Assembly: GCA_002083475.1 (NCBI GenBank)
Contig: LWDI01000104.1
Span: 2,836-26,751, forward strand
DNA length: 23,916 nt
Source: Proteobacteria bacterium SG_bin5
Lineage (GTDB): Bacteria; Pseudomonadota; Alphaproteobacteria; Sphingomonadales; Sphingomonadaceae
Direction: 5' to 3'
Both the position numbers and the translations under genes were made by a program. The notes beneath the pieces are model-generated. The model worked only from the letters and a program-made list of their open reading frames with translations. It did not search any database and was not told where the DNA came from. Position 1 is the stretch's first letter, and each line of letters begins with the position of its first letter. Positions 7,989 to 14,759 of this stretch are shown one piece after another.

Positions 7989-8888
7989 ATGACCATTAGC
8001 TTCGAAAACCGCGTCGCCATCGTCACCGGCGCCGGCGGCGGGCTGGGGCGCGCTTATGCGCTCGAACTCGCGCGGCGCGGAGCGAAACTGGTGGTCAACG
8101 ATCTCGGCGGCGCGCGCGACGGCACCGGCCATTCGGACGCCGCGCTCAAAGTGGTCGAAGAGATCGAGGCGGCGGGCGGCGAGGCGATGTCGAACGGCGG
8201 CTCGGTCACCGATTATGCGCAAATGGTCGAAATGGTCGCCAAGGCCAAGGAGCGCTGGGGCGGCGTCCATATCCTGATCAACAATGCGGGCGTCCTGCGC
8301 GACAAGAGCTTCGCCAAAATGGAGCCCGAGGATTTCCGCTTCGTCGTCGACGTGCATCTGAACGGCTCGGCCAATTGCACCAAGGCGGTGTGGGATACGA
8401 TGCGCGACCAGGCCTATGGCCGCATCCTGATGACCGCGAGCTCGACCGGGCTGTTCGGCAATTTCGGCCAGGCCAATTATGGCGCGGCAAAGCTCGGCCT
8501 CGCCGGGCTCACCAAGACTTTGTATCTGGAAGGCGCCAAATATAACGTCCGCGTCAACACCATCGCGCCGGTCGCGGGCACGCGGATGACCGAGGATCTG
8601 TTCCCCGCCGAAGCCTTCGCCGCCTTCGCGCCCGAGAAGGTGGTGCCGGCCGCGCTGTTCCTGGTGAGCGAGGACGCGCCCTCCAACGCGATCGTCGGCG
8701 CGGGCGCGGGGGTGTTTCAGGCGGCTTACGTCACGCTCACCCAGGGCAAGCTGCTGACCGGCGACGATCTGTCGGTCGAAGGCGTCGCGGCGCATTGGGC
8801 GGCGATCACCGATCGCACCGGCGAGATCACCCCCAATTCGGGGGCGGAGCAATCGATGATCATTCTGAAGCATCTCCAGGGCGGCTGA
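7989..8888 (+). CDS. SDR oxidoreductase, D-3-hydroxyacyl-CoA dehydrogenase (MFE-2) type
   Basis: Short-chain dehydrogenase most like the SDR domain of multifunctional enzyme type 2, which oxidises (3R)-hydroxyacyl-CoA; the exact substrate here is not known. I start at ATG 7989, preceded by GGAAGGA at 7976-7982; an upstream TTG (7974) lies within that site. The cofactor motif TGAGGGLG is at residues 13-20, NDLGGARDGTG after the second strand, and NNAG at 98-101. The catalytic triad is Ser151, Tyr164 and Lys168 in SSTGLFGNFGQANYGAAK. As I recall them, these are the same positions as in the human enzyme. The 299 residues include a C-terminal extension typical of this subgroup. No hydratase domain is fused. 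A CoA-racemase-like gene lies two genes downstream, which suits a branched-acyl-CoA or steroid/fatty-acid setting but does not prove it. Confidence 0.88.
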   Translation: MTISFENRVAIVTGAGGGLGRAYALELARRGAKLVVNDLGGARDGTGHSDAALKVVEEIEAAGGEAMSNGGSVTDYAQMVEMVAKAKERWGGVHILINNAGVLRDKSFAKMEPEDFRFVVDVHLNGSANCTKAVWDTMRDQAYGRILMTASSTGLFGNFGQANYGAAKLGLAGLTKTLYLEGAKYNVRVNTIAPVAGTRMTEDLFPAEAFAAFAPEKVVPAALFLVSEDAPSNAIVGAGAGVFQAAYVTLTQGKLLTGDDLSVEGVAAHWAAITDRTGEITPNSGAEQSMIILKHLQGG

Positions 8889-8892
8889 CCCG

Positions 8893-9034
8893 ATCCTCCC
8901 CAGCGAAGCTGGGGAGGGGGACCGCGCCCGCAGGGCGTGGTGGAGGGGCCGCCACGGTCGCGCCCGGGCGCCGGCCCCTCCACCATTTGCCTCGCGGCAA
9001 ATGGTCCCCCTCCCCAAGCAAGCTTGGGGAGGAT
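8893..9034. repeat. Composite palindromic repeat after the SDR gene
   Basis: ATCCTCCCC (8893-8901) and GGGGAGGAT (9026-9034) are inverted ends. Inside are GGTGGAGGGGC against GCCCCTCCACC as a central stem and the hairpin CATTTGC/GCAAATG. The architecture is that of the 7784-7911 unit with different loop sequences. It starts 5 bp after the SDR stop and fills most of the 207-bp gap before the next gene. Confidence 0.78.
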
Positions 9035-9095
9035 GAGCGTATTGCTCTAGCAACACACACGTGCCATAGCTCTCCAATACAGTGGGAGCAGGTGC

Positions 9096-10124
9096 ATGTA
9101 TAGCGAGAGCGAGATCGATGCCGCCGTCACCGCGCGCGTCATCAGCACGGAAGCGGCGGCGGCGCTGCGCGATTATATCGCCGCGCAGCGCGCCGCCCCG
9201 GCGGTCGACGAAGAACAATTCCGCCTGCTCACCGGCTTCAACGATATTTTCGTGAGCGTCGCGCTCGTGCTCGCGATCGGGGCGATCGCGCAGATCGGAT
9301 GGCAGCTCGCGCCCTGGCTGGGCGGCGCGGGGGTGGCGCTCGCCGCTTGGGGGGCGGCCGAATATTTCACGCGGCGGCGGCGGATGGCGCTGCCGAGCAT
9401 CCTGCTGCTGCTCGCCTTCGTCGGCGGGGTGGCGGCGGTGCCGATCGGCATCCTCGTCAAGCTCGAGCCCGACCTGTCCGAGCCGATGAGCGCGCTGGTC
9501 GGCGCGGGCGTGGCGACGCTCGCGGGCGGCGCGGCTTGGCTGCACTGGCGCCGCTTCCGGGTGCCGATCACCGTCGCCGCCGGCACGCTCGCCGGGGTCG
9601 CCGCCACGCTCGGGCTGGTCGGCTGGCTCGTCCCCCGCGCCGAACAGATGCTCTTGCCCGTGGCGCTCGCCGGCGGCCTCGCGACCTTCGCGCTGGCGAT
9701 GTGGTGGGACATGTCGGACCGCGAGCGCCGCACCCGCCGCACCGACGTCGCCTTTTGGCTCCACCTCGCCGCCGCGCCGCTGATCGCGCACCCGATCTTC
9801 CAATGGCTCGGCGTGTTCAGCCAAGAAATCGGCGCGGGTCAGGCGCTGTTGGTGCTCGGCCTGTATCTGCTCTTCGCCTTCGTCGCGCTGGCGATCGATC
9901 GGCGCGCGTTGCTCGTCTCGAGCCTCGCTTACGTGCTTTATGCGATGGCGGCGCTGTTCCGCCAGGCAGGCGCGATCGAGCTGAGCGCGGCGCTGACCGC
10001 GCTGGTGATCGGCGGCGCGCTGCTGCTGCTCTCGGTCTTCTGGCAGGCGATGCGCGCGCGGGTGGTGGCGCTGACCGGTGGGCTGAAGGATCTTCTGCCC
10101 CCGGTGCGGCCGGTGACGGCTTAA
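9096..10124 (+). CDS. Multi-pass membrane protein, possibly DUF2157-like
   Basis: The first 70 residues are soluble and helical. After that the protein is almost entirely hydrophobic, with about eight to nine candidate transmembrane segments, for example ILLLLAFVGGVAAVPIGILV, WLVPRAEQMLLPVALAGGLA and ALLVLGLYLLFAFVALAID. The short arginine patches between helices (FTRRRRMA, SDRERRTRRTD) suggest cytoplasmic loops. A GGGAGCAGG site precedes the ATG at 9096. The layout of a short N-terminal helical domain followed by many helices recalls DUF2157 membrane proteins, but I see no diagnostic motif. It is flanked by an acyl-CoA SDR and a CoA-racemase-like gene; nothing in the sequence links its job to them. 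Confidence 0.75.
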   Translation: MYSESEIDAAVTARVISTEAAAALRDYIAAQRAAPAVDEEQFRLLTGFNDIFVSVALVLAIGAIAQIGWQLAPWLGGAGVALAAWGAAEYFTRRRRMALPSILLLLAFVGGVAAVPIGILVKLEPDLSEPMSALVGAGVATLAGGAAWLHWRRFRVPITVAAGTLAGVAATLGLVGWLVPRAEQMLLPVALAGGLATFALAMWWDMSDRERRTRRTDVAFWLHLAAAPLIAHPIFQWLGVFSQEIGAGQALLVLGLYLLFAFVALAIDRRALLVSSLAYVLYAMAALFRQAGAIELSAALTALVIGGALLLLSVFWQAMRARVVALTGGLKDLLPPVRPVTA

Positions 10125-10184
10125 AACCCAGGCTTGCCGCCGCCCGCGCGCGCCGCCATGCTCTTGGGCCATGGGGGGAGCATG

Positions 10185-11279
10185 ATGGGGCCACTCGCGG
10201 GGATCAGGATCGTCGAATTCGCGGGTATCGGCCCCGGCCCCTTCGCGGCGATGATGCTCGCCGACAATGGCGCCGACGTCGTCCGCATCGATCGCCCCGG
10301 CGGCGGGCCGTTCGCGAAGAGCGGGCTCGATCTGATGGCGCGCGGGCGCCGCTCCATCGCGCTCGACCTGAAGGCCGAGGACGACCGCGCGCTCGCGCTC
10401 GCCCTCATCGCGCGCGCCGACGGGCTGATCGAGGGCAATCGCCCGGGGGTGATGGAGCGGCTGGGGCTCGGCCCCGCCGAAGCGCTCGCCGCCAAGCCGG
10501 CGCTCGTTTACGGGCGGATGACCGGCTGGGGCCAGAGCGGGCCGCTCGCGCCGCGCGCGGGGCATGATCTCAATTATCTGGCGCTCACCGGCGCGCTCCA
10601 CGCGATCGGCCCGGCGGATCGCCCCCCGCCGCCGCCGCTCAACCTGATCGCCGATTTCGGCGGCGGCGCGATGCTGCTCGCTTTCGGCATGCTCGCCGCG
10701 CTGCTCCACGCGCGGGCGAGCGGCGTGGGGCAAGTCGTCGACGCGGCGATGATCGACGGGGTGATCGCGCAAACGACGCTGTTCCACGCGATGCGCGCGA
10801 TGGGGGCATGGGGCGCGGCGCGCGGCGCCAATTTGCTCGATGGCGGCGCGCCTTTCTACCGCTGCTATGCTTGTGCCTGCGGGGGCTATGTCGCGGTCGG
10901 CGCGATCGAGCCGCAATTCTTCGCGTTGTTGCGACAAGGCCTGGGGCTCGCCGACGACCCGGACTTCGCCGCGCAGCACGACCGCGCCCGCTGGCCGGCG
11001 ATGGCGGACAAACTCGCGAGCGCCTTCGCCGCGCAGCCGCGCGACCATTGGGCGGCTTTGTTCGCCGAAACCGACGCCTGCGTCACCCCGGTGCTGCGCT
11101 TCGACGAAGTGGCGGAGCACCCGCATCTCGCCGCGCGCCAGGCGATCGTTGCCGCGCACGGCGTGCCGCAACCCGCGCCCGCGCCGCGCTATGGCGCGAC
11201 GCCCACCGCGCTCGGCGCCCCGCCGCCCAAGCCCGACGCGGACCGGGCGAGCATTTTGAACGATTGGGGGATCGAATGA
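10185..11279 (+). CDS. CaiB/BaiF family CoA enzyme, alpha-methylacyl-CoA racemase-like
   Basis: Family III CoA-transferase fold, most similar in style to alpha-methylacyl-CoA racemase, which interconverts 2R- and 2S-methylacyl-CoA. The start at ATG 10185 gives the conserved opening MGPLAGIRIVEFAGIGPGPF and is served by GGGGGGAG just upstream. Compared with the Mycobacterium tuberculosis racemase residues as I remember them (His126, Asp156, Glu241), the equivalents here are His127 in AGHDLNY, Asp157 in IADFGGG and Glu242 in GAIEPQF. That favours racemase over formyl- or succinyl-CoA transferase, which use a catalytic Asp at a different site. The 364 residues are typical. The stop overlaps the next gene's start (ATGA), so the two are probably cotranscribed. 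Confidence 0.87.
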   Translation: MGPLAGIRIVEFAGIGPGPFAAMMLADNGADVVRIDRPGGGPFAKSGLDLMARGRRSIALDLKAEDDRALALALIARADGLIEGNRPGVMERLGLGPAEALAAKPALVYGRMTGWGQSGPLAPRAGHDLNYLALTGALHAIGPADRPPPPPLNLIADFGGGAMLLAFGMLAALLHARASGVGQVVDAAMIDGVIAQTTLFHAMRAMGAWGAARGANLLDGGAPFYRCYACACGGYVAVGAIEPQFFALLRQGLGLADDPDFAAQHDRARWPAMADKLASAFAAQPRDHWAALFAETDACVTPVLRFDEVAEHPHLAARQAIVAAHGVPQPAPAPRYGATPTALGAPPPKPDADRASILNDWGIE

Positions 11280-11623
11280 GCCTGGTGATTTACGGCATCA
11301 AGAATTGCGACACGATGAAAAAGGCGCGCGCCTGGCTCGACGCGGCGGGCAAGCCCTATCGCTTCCACGATTATCGCGTCGACGGCATCGACCCCGACAG
11401 GCTCGCCGATTGGGCGGCGCGGGTGGGGTGGGAGAAATTGCTCAACAAGGCGGGCACCAGCTTCCGCGCGCTCCCCGACGGCGACAAACAGCGGCTCGAC
11501 CAAGCCAAGGCGCTCGCGCTGATGGCGGCCAACCCCACGCTCATCAAACGCCCGGTGCTCGAGGCGGGCGAAGCATTGCTTGTAGGCTTCAAGCCCGAAG
11601 TTTACGCGGGCGTGCTTGGCTGA
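11276..11623 (+). CDS. ArsC/Spx-family thioredoxin-fold protein (YffB-like)
   Basis: Small thioredoxin-fold protein of 115 residues. The opening MSLVIYGIKNCDTMKKARAW places a single cysteine, Cys11, at the active-site position, with an Asp instead of the second cysteine of a CXXC motif. The downstream segment NKAGTSFRAL and the strand TLIKRPVLEAG with its conserved Arg-Pro are standard ArsC-family features. The RP motif and the NCDT signature point to the YffB/Spx-like branch rather than a true arsenate reductase, and no ars genes are nearby. The start ATG overlaps the stop of the racemase-like gene by 4 bases, implying coupled translation. Glutathione-dependent thiol reduction is possible but unproven. 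Confidence 0.85.
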   Translation: MSLVIYGIKNCDTMKKARAWLDAAGKPYRFHDYRVDGIDPDRLADWAARVGWEKLLNKAGTSFRALPDGDKQRLDQAKALALMAANPTLIKRPVLEAGEALLVGFKPEVYAGVLG

Positions 11624-11670
11624 GGCAGGGCGCGCGCCCATATCGCGCGCGCAACCAAAGGAGCTGCCAG

Positions 11671-11952
11671 ATGGTCACCGCGCGTTGGAACGGCAAGGTC
11701 ATCGCCCAATCGGACAAGACGATCGTCGTCGAGGGCAATCATTATTTCCCGCCCGAGTCGGTCGATACGAGCCTGCTCGAAGACAGCAAGACGCGCACCA
11801 CCTGCCCGTGGAAAGGCGTCGCCAGCTATAAGTCGATCGTGGTCGATGGCGCGCGCAATGCCGATGCCGCCTGGTATTATCCCGATCCCAAATCCGCCGC
11901 CGCCGAGATCAAGGATTATTTCGCCTTTTGGCGCGGAGTCGAAGTCGCTTGA
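11671..11952 (+). CDS. DUF427 domain protein
   Basis: Small single-domain protein of 93 residues in the DUF427 family, a compact beta-rich fold of unknown biochemical role. Recognisable elements are ARWNGKVIAQSDKTIVVEGN, YFPPESVD, the motif TTCPWKGVASY, then WYYPDPKSAAAEIKDYFAFW. The conserved Cys and the Trp-Lys-Gly that follow are the family's hallmark. The ATG at 11671 has an AAAGGAG site about 9 nt upstream. The stop TGA overlaps the TTG start proposed for the MOSC gene. It lies 47 bp after the ArsC-like gene, probably in one transcript. The sequence does not allow a firm function. Confidence 0.85.
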   Translation: MVTARWNGKVIAQSDKTIVVEGNHYFPPESVDTSLLEDSKTRTTCPWKGVASYKSIVVDGARNADAAWYYPDPKSAAAEIKDYFAFWRGVEVA

Positions 11953-12590
11953 GCGCGCGCGTCGCGAGCGTTCAGGTCGGCCGCGTCGCCCCGCTCGGGC
12001 CGGAGCGCGTGCCGAGCGGGATCGTCAAACACCCGGTCGAGGGGCCGGTCGCGGTCGCGCGGCTGGGGCTCGCGGGGGACGAACAGGCCGATCTCAGCGT
12101 GCATGGCGGGCCGGACAAGGCGGTCTATGGCTATGCCGCCGCGCATTACCCGCTTTGGGCCGCCGAGCATCCGCATCTCGCCGATCGGCTCGACCCCGGC
12201 GCCTTTGGCGAGAATCTGACGATCGAGGGGCTGGACGAGGCCGATATTTGCGTGGGCGATGTCCATGCGATCGGCACCGCGCGGCTCCAGGTCTGCCAGC
12301 CGCGCCAGCCCTGCTACAAATTCGCGCTGCGCCTGGGCGACGCGCGCGCGCCCAAGGCGATGGTGCGCTCGGGCCGCGCCGGCTGGTATTACCGCGTGAT
12401 CGCCGAGGGCGCGCTTCAGGCGGGCGACGCGGTCGAGTTGGTCGAACGCCCCCACCCCGATCTTGCCTTCGCTCGGCTGGTGGAGATCATCAATTTCGGC
12501 GTCGCGACGCCCGAGGAACTGACCGCGCTCGCCGCCGCCCCTGGGGTCGCCGATTGGCTGCGCGCTCAGGCGAAGGCGGCGCTGGGCTGA
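11949..12590 (+). CDS. MOSC domain protein, YiiM-like
   Basis: MOSC-domain protein of 213 residues resembling E. coli YiiM, a molybdenum-cofactor enzyme that reduces N-hydroxylated bases such as 6-hydroxylaminopurine. I place the start at TTG 11949, which overlaps the preceding stop (TTGA) and gives MSARVASVQVGRVAPL; a longer frame from 11928 would extend into the upstream gene. Diagnostic segments are LAGDEQADLSVHGGPDKAVYGY, FGENLTIEGL, and QVCQPRQPCYKF with the cysteine expected to ligate the cofactor. The C-terminal helices (FARLVEIINFG, PEELTALAAAPG) match the extra YiiM domain. Molybdenum dependence is from family knowledge, not from this sequence. Confidence 0.85.
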   Translation: MSARVASVQVGRVAPLGPERVPSGIVKHPVEGPVAVARLGLAGDEQADLSVHGGPDKAVYGYAAAHYPLWAAEHPHLADRLDPGAFGENLTIEGLDEADICVGDVHAIGTARLQVCQPRQPCYKFALRLGDARAPKAMVRSGRAGWYYRVIAEGALQAGDAVELVERPHPDLAFARLVEIINFGVATPEELTALAAAPGVADWLRAQAKAALG

Positions 12591-12625
12591 GCCGCCTTCC
12601 AGGACTCATTGCGATTACAGGATAA

Positions 12626-12706
12626 CGTCGCCCCGGACTTGATCCGGGGCTCGGCTGCCCTGGCACAGAATAAGAAGCCAGGCCTCGGCTCGAGGCCGGG
12701 GCGACG
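12626..12706. repeat. GTCG-bounded palindromic repeat, complete unit
   Basis: CGTCGCCCC (12626-12634) and GGGGCGACG (12698-12706) are exact inverted ends. The first hairpin is CCCCGGA/TCCGGGG with loop CTTGA, the middle stem is CCTGGC/GCCAGG, and the second hairpin near CCTCGGCTCGAGG is imperfect. It belongs with the 7097 and 18158 units. It follows the MOSC gene by 35 bp. Confidence 0.75.
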
Positions 12707-12756
12707 CGTCTAGTTCTTCCGAAGAATGTCCTGAATTATTCGATATTAGAGTTTAA

Positions 12757-12843
12757 CCGTTCGCCCTGAGCTTGTCGAAGGGCGGCACTTTCTTGCAACC
12801 GCCGAAAAGAACAACGGTGCTTCGACATGCTCAGCACGAACGG
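12757..12843. repeat. CCGTTCG inverted repeat pair
   Basis: CCGTTCG (12757-12763) and CGAACGG (12837-12843) bound two inverted, slightly diverged copies of a roughly 26-bp sequence containing TGAGC(T/A)TGTCGAAG. The left copy forms an imperfect hairpin GCCC/GGGC and the right copy forms GTGC/GCAC, so the closing pairs differ between arms. This sequence style is common between genes in sphingomonads, as I remember it. Confidence 0.75.
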
Positions 12844-12887
12844 ACGGGCGTAGTTTCATTTGCCGTAAATTGCGCTTCATCGTAAAG

Positions 12888-12918
12888 CCGTCATGCTGGC
12901 CTCGATCCGGCATCCGGC
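12888..12918. repeat. Solo half of a GTCA-type repeat
   Basis: GTCATGC and GCATCC around an imperfect ATGCTGG/CCGGCAT hairpin look like the left half of the 7097-7193 unit, with no right half. It sits about 60 bp before panB. Between 12707 and 12977 I see only this, the unit at 12757 and A/T-richer spacer that may hold the panB promoter. Confidence 0.5.
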
Positions 12919-12977
12919 GTTGTTCAACCCACACCGCCCCAATGGCGCCCCGGCGCCAAAGCCGCTAAAGCGCCCCC

Positions 12978-13838
12978 ATGTCGACCAGCTACACGCTCGA
13001 TACCGCGACCAGCCGCGCCAACCCCACCCCGGCGCCGATGAAGCGGCTCACCGTGCCCGCGATCCGCGCGCGCAAGGGGGGCGAGCCGCTGGTGATGCTC
13101 ACCGCTTACACCGTGCGCGTCGCGCAATTGCTCGATCCGCATTGCGACATGCTGCTGGTGGGCGACAGCCTGGGGCAGGTGATCTACGGCCTGCCCTCCA
13201 GCCTGCCGGTCTCGCTGGAGATGATGGCGGCGCATGGCGCGGCGGCGGTGCGCGGCAGCTATCACGCGCTGGTGGTGATCGACATGCCGTTCGGCGCTTA
13301 TGAGAAATCGCCCGAACAAGCGTTCGAGAGCGCCGCCTGGCTGCTCAAGCAAACCGGCGCCGCCGCGGTGAAGCTGGAAGGCGGGGTGGCGATGGCGCCC
13401 ACGGTCAAATTCCTGGTCGAGCGCGGGATCCCGGTGATGGGCCATGTCGGCCTCACCCCGCAGGCGGTGAACATGCTCGGTGGCTATGCCGCGCGCGGGC
13501 GCAGCGCCGCCGAGGCCGCCAAGATCACCGCCGACGCGGTCGCCATCGCCGAGGCGGGGGCCTTCGCGATCGTGATCGAGGGCGTGGTCGAGCCGATCGC
13601 GGTCGAGATCACGCGGCTCGTCCGCTGCCCGACGATCGGCATCGGCGCCTCGGCCGCGTGCGACGGGCAAGTGCTGGTGATCGACGATATGCTCGGCATG
13701 TTCGAACGCACCGCGCGCTTCGTGAAACGCTATGACGCGCTCGCCGAGCGGATCGGCGCGGCGGCGGCGGCCTATGCGGCGGAGGTGCGTTCGCGCGCTT
13801 TTCCCGGGCCCGAGCAGCTCTACGCGCCGAAGGAATAG
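12978..13838 (+). CDS. panB: PanB 3-methyl-2-oxobutanoate hydroxymethyltransferase
   Basis: First committed enzyme of pantothenate synthesis: it transfers a hydroxymethyl group from 5,10-methylene-tetrahydrofolate to ketoisovalerate, making ketopantoate in the cytoplasm. The (beta/alpha)8 barrel motifs are all present: MLTAYTVRVAQLLD, the metal ligand Asp63 in LLVGDSLG, Asp102 in VIDMPFG and Glu134 in KLEGG. The later segments GHVGLTPQAVN, FAIVIEGV and IGIGASAACDGQVLVIDD also fit. The 286 residues include a 20-residue N-terminal extension (to PTPAPM) before the usual start; I keep ATG 12978 because that extension looks family-typical in sphingomonads. Neither Met has a good ribosome-binding site. 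The gene stands alone, with no panC next to it. Confidence 0.95.
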   Translation: MSTSYTLDTATSRANPTPAPMKRLTVPAIRARKGGEPLVMLTAYTVRVAQLLDPHCDMLLVGDSLGQVIYGLPSSLPVSLEMMAAHGAAAVRGSYHALVVIDMPFGAYEKSPEQAFESAAWLLKQTGAAAVKLEGGVAMAPTVKFLVERGIPVMGHVGLTPQAVNMLGGYAARGRSAAEAAKITADAVAIAEAGAFAIVIEGVVEPIAVEITRLVRCPTIGIGASAACDGQVLVIDDMLGMFERTARFVKRYDALAERIGAAAAAYAAEVRSRAFPGPEQLYAPKE

Positions 13839-13881
13839 CGCTGCTTGTGATCGAACCGGTTAGCTCCTCCCCTGTAAGGGG

Positions 13882-13945
13882 AGTTCCGGGTCGGATCGTC
13901 CCCCGGACGATCCTAAACCGTGCGGGGCACGGTTTACCCGGAACT
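13882..13945. repeat. 64-bp three-way-junction element, copy 1
   Basis: An outer 10-bp stem AGTTCCGGGT/ACCCGGAACT encloses two perfect 9-bp hairpins: GGATCGTCC/GGACGATCC with loop CCC, and AAACCGTGC/GCACGGTTT with loop GGG. The two loops are complementary to each other. It differs from copy 2 at six positions, all in paired bases. Confidence 0.85.
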
Positions 13946-14031
13946 GGCAGCCGCGCGAGCGGCTGACGGAGGGGTGTCCCCGGCAGTTCGAGGGCGATAC
14001 CCCTCCACCATTCGCTACGCGAATGGTCCCC

Positions 14032-14095
14032 AGTTCAGGGTCGGATCGTCCCCCGGACGATCCTTGACCGTGCGGGGCACGGTCAACCCTGAACT
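14032..14095. repeat. 64-bp three-way-junction element, copy 2
   Basis: Same size and plan as copy 1: an outer stem AGTTCAGGGT/ACCCTGAACT, an identical first hairpin, and a second hairpin TGACCGTGC/GCACGGTCA with loop GGG. Every change relative to copy 1 is matched by the partner base, so all three stems stay perfect. Confidence 0.85.
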
Positions 14096-14177
14096 CCTTT
14101 CAGGGGAGGAGCTTTTTACATCAAGCCAGTGTTTCGGTTTGAGCGCGAACAGCTCTAAGACTTGTCCTGTTCGAAAT

Positions 14178-14235
14178 GAGTCCGTTCGCCCCGGGGGCTC
14201 GGGGCGAACCCGTTCCATCTGAATGGAACAGACTC
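14178..14235. repeat. Three-way-junction palindrome at the 3' end of the DUF1254 gene
   Basis: The outer stem is GAGTC/GACTC (14178-14182, 14231-14235). It encloses a 10-bp hairpin GTTCGCCCCG/CGGGGCGAAC with a 6-nt loop (14184-14209) and a 7-bp hairpin GTTCCAT/ATGGAAC with loop CTGA (14212-14229). It ends 5 bp from the DUF1254 stop on the - strand, so it may end that transcript. The A/T-richer spacer at 14114-14177 shows nothing else. Confidence 0.7.
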
Positions 14236-14240
14236 TAACG

Positions 14241-14759
14241 CTACCCCGCCGCCCGGCAGCGTGCCCGGCGCCGCGCCGCATCCGCCGCGCTGAAATCGCC
14301 CGTGCGGTCGATCAGCACGCGCAGCAGCGCGATCCCGCGCGTGCCGTGGGGCCGCACCGGCGCATAGCCCGGCGGCGCCACCTGCCCCGCGCCGAGCAAC
14401 GCGACGCGCACGCCCATGGGCGCCGCGCGATCGTTGCGCACGAACGCGGCATCGGTGCGCGCGTCGAACACCGAGAGCGACCAATAAGGCGCTGGGATCG
14501 CCGGCACCTCGATCAGCACCGGGCCGCGCGCCAGATCATAGGGGCAGCTCGAATAGAGCAGATCGGGGCTCGGCCGCACGATCGCCCGCGCGCGCGCGGT
14601 GACGAGCGGCGCGTGCGTCATTCGGTTCACGCCCCCCTGGCCGACGCGGGCGATCGCGAGCCGCATCAGCGCTTGCGGATAATTGGCGAGCGTCACATGC
14701 CACCCGAGCAGCGCCGCGAACAGCCCGAGCGCGAGCGGGCCCAGCCAGCGCGCGATCAT
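14241..14759 (-). CDS. DUF1254 domain membrane-anchored protein
   Basis: Second gene of a coupled pair. The true start is the ATG at 14759, overlapping the stop of the upstream DUF1214 gene by 4 bases; the longer open frame upstream is antisense or out-of-frame extension. The 172-residue protein begins MIARWLGPLALGLFAALLGW, a single N-terminal helix or uncleaved signal. DUF1254 motifs follow: NRMTHAPLVTARARAIVRPS, DLLYSSCPYDLARGPVLIEV and PYWSLSVFDARTDAAFVRND. Larger DUF1254 proteins exceed 400 residues and carry DUF1214 in the same chain; here the two domains are separate short proteins, which I take as the usual state in this group. The biochemical role is unknown. Confidence 0.82.
   Translation of the reverse strand: MIARWLGPLALGLFAALLGWHVTLANYPQALMRLAIARVGQGGVNRMTHAPLVTARARAIVRPSPDLLYSSCPYDLARGPVLIEVPAIPAPYWSLSVFDARTDAAFVRNDRAAPMGVRVALLGAGQVAPPGYAPVRPHGTRGIALLRVLIDRTGDFSAADAARRRARCRAAG

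Larger units (their letters stand above)
13862..14113. repeat. Large composite palindrome carrying two inserted 64-bp elements
   Basis: AGCTCCTCCCC (13862-13872) and GGGGAGGAGCT (14103-14113) are exact inverted ends, followed by a T-run. The core holds the hairpin GCAGCCGC/GCGGCTG, a central stem GGAGGGGT/ACCCCTCC and the hairpin CCATTCG/CGAATGG. Each half is interrupted by one copy of a 64-bp element. Without the inserts it matches the plan of 7784-7911, read in the opposite sense. Confidence 0.8.

Noticed and set aside
7983..11171. Open frame of 1062 codons on the - strand opposite three genes
   Set aside because: It runs antisense through the SDR, membrane-protein and racemase-like genes, all with clear family motifs. 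Its translation is Arg/His/Glu-rich and low in complexity, as expected from the complement of GC-rich coding DNA.
11276..11623. Arsenate reductase function for the ArsC-family gene
   Set aside because: The single-cysteine NCDT motif and the absence of ars genes nearby fit the YffB/Spx-like branch better.
12746..12934. 62-codon open frame on the - strand upstream of panB
   Set aside because: It is read through the TGTCGAAG and GTCA-type repeats and has no ribosome-binding site or recognisable domain.
13862..14113. Possible CRISPR array from regularly placed repeats
   Set aside because: Only two copies of the 64-bp unit occur, the intervening DNA is itself palindromic, and no cas gene is nearby.
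13920..14222. 100-codon open frame on the + strand downstream of panB
   Set aside because: It consists almost entirely of the palindromic repeats; the repeated residues come from the two 64-bp copies. No ribosome-binding site supports it.
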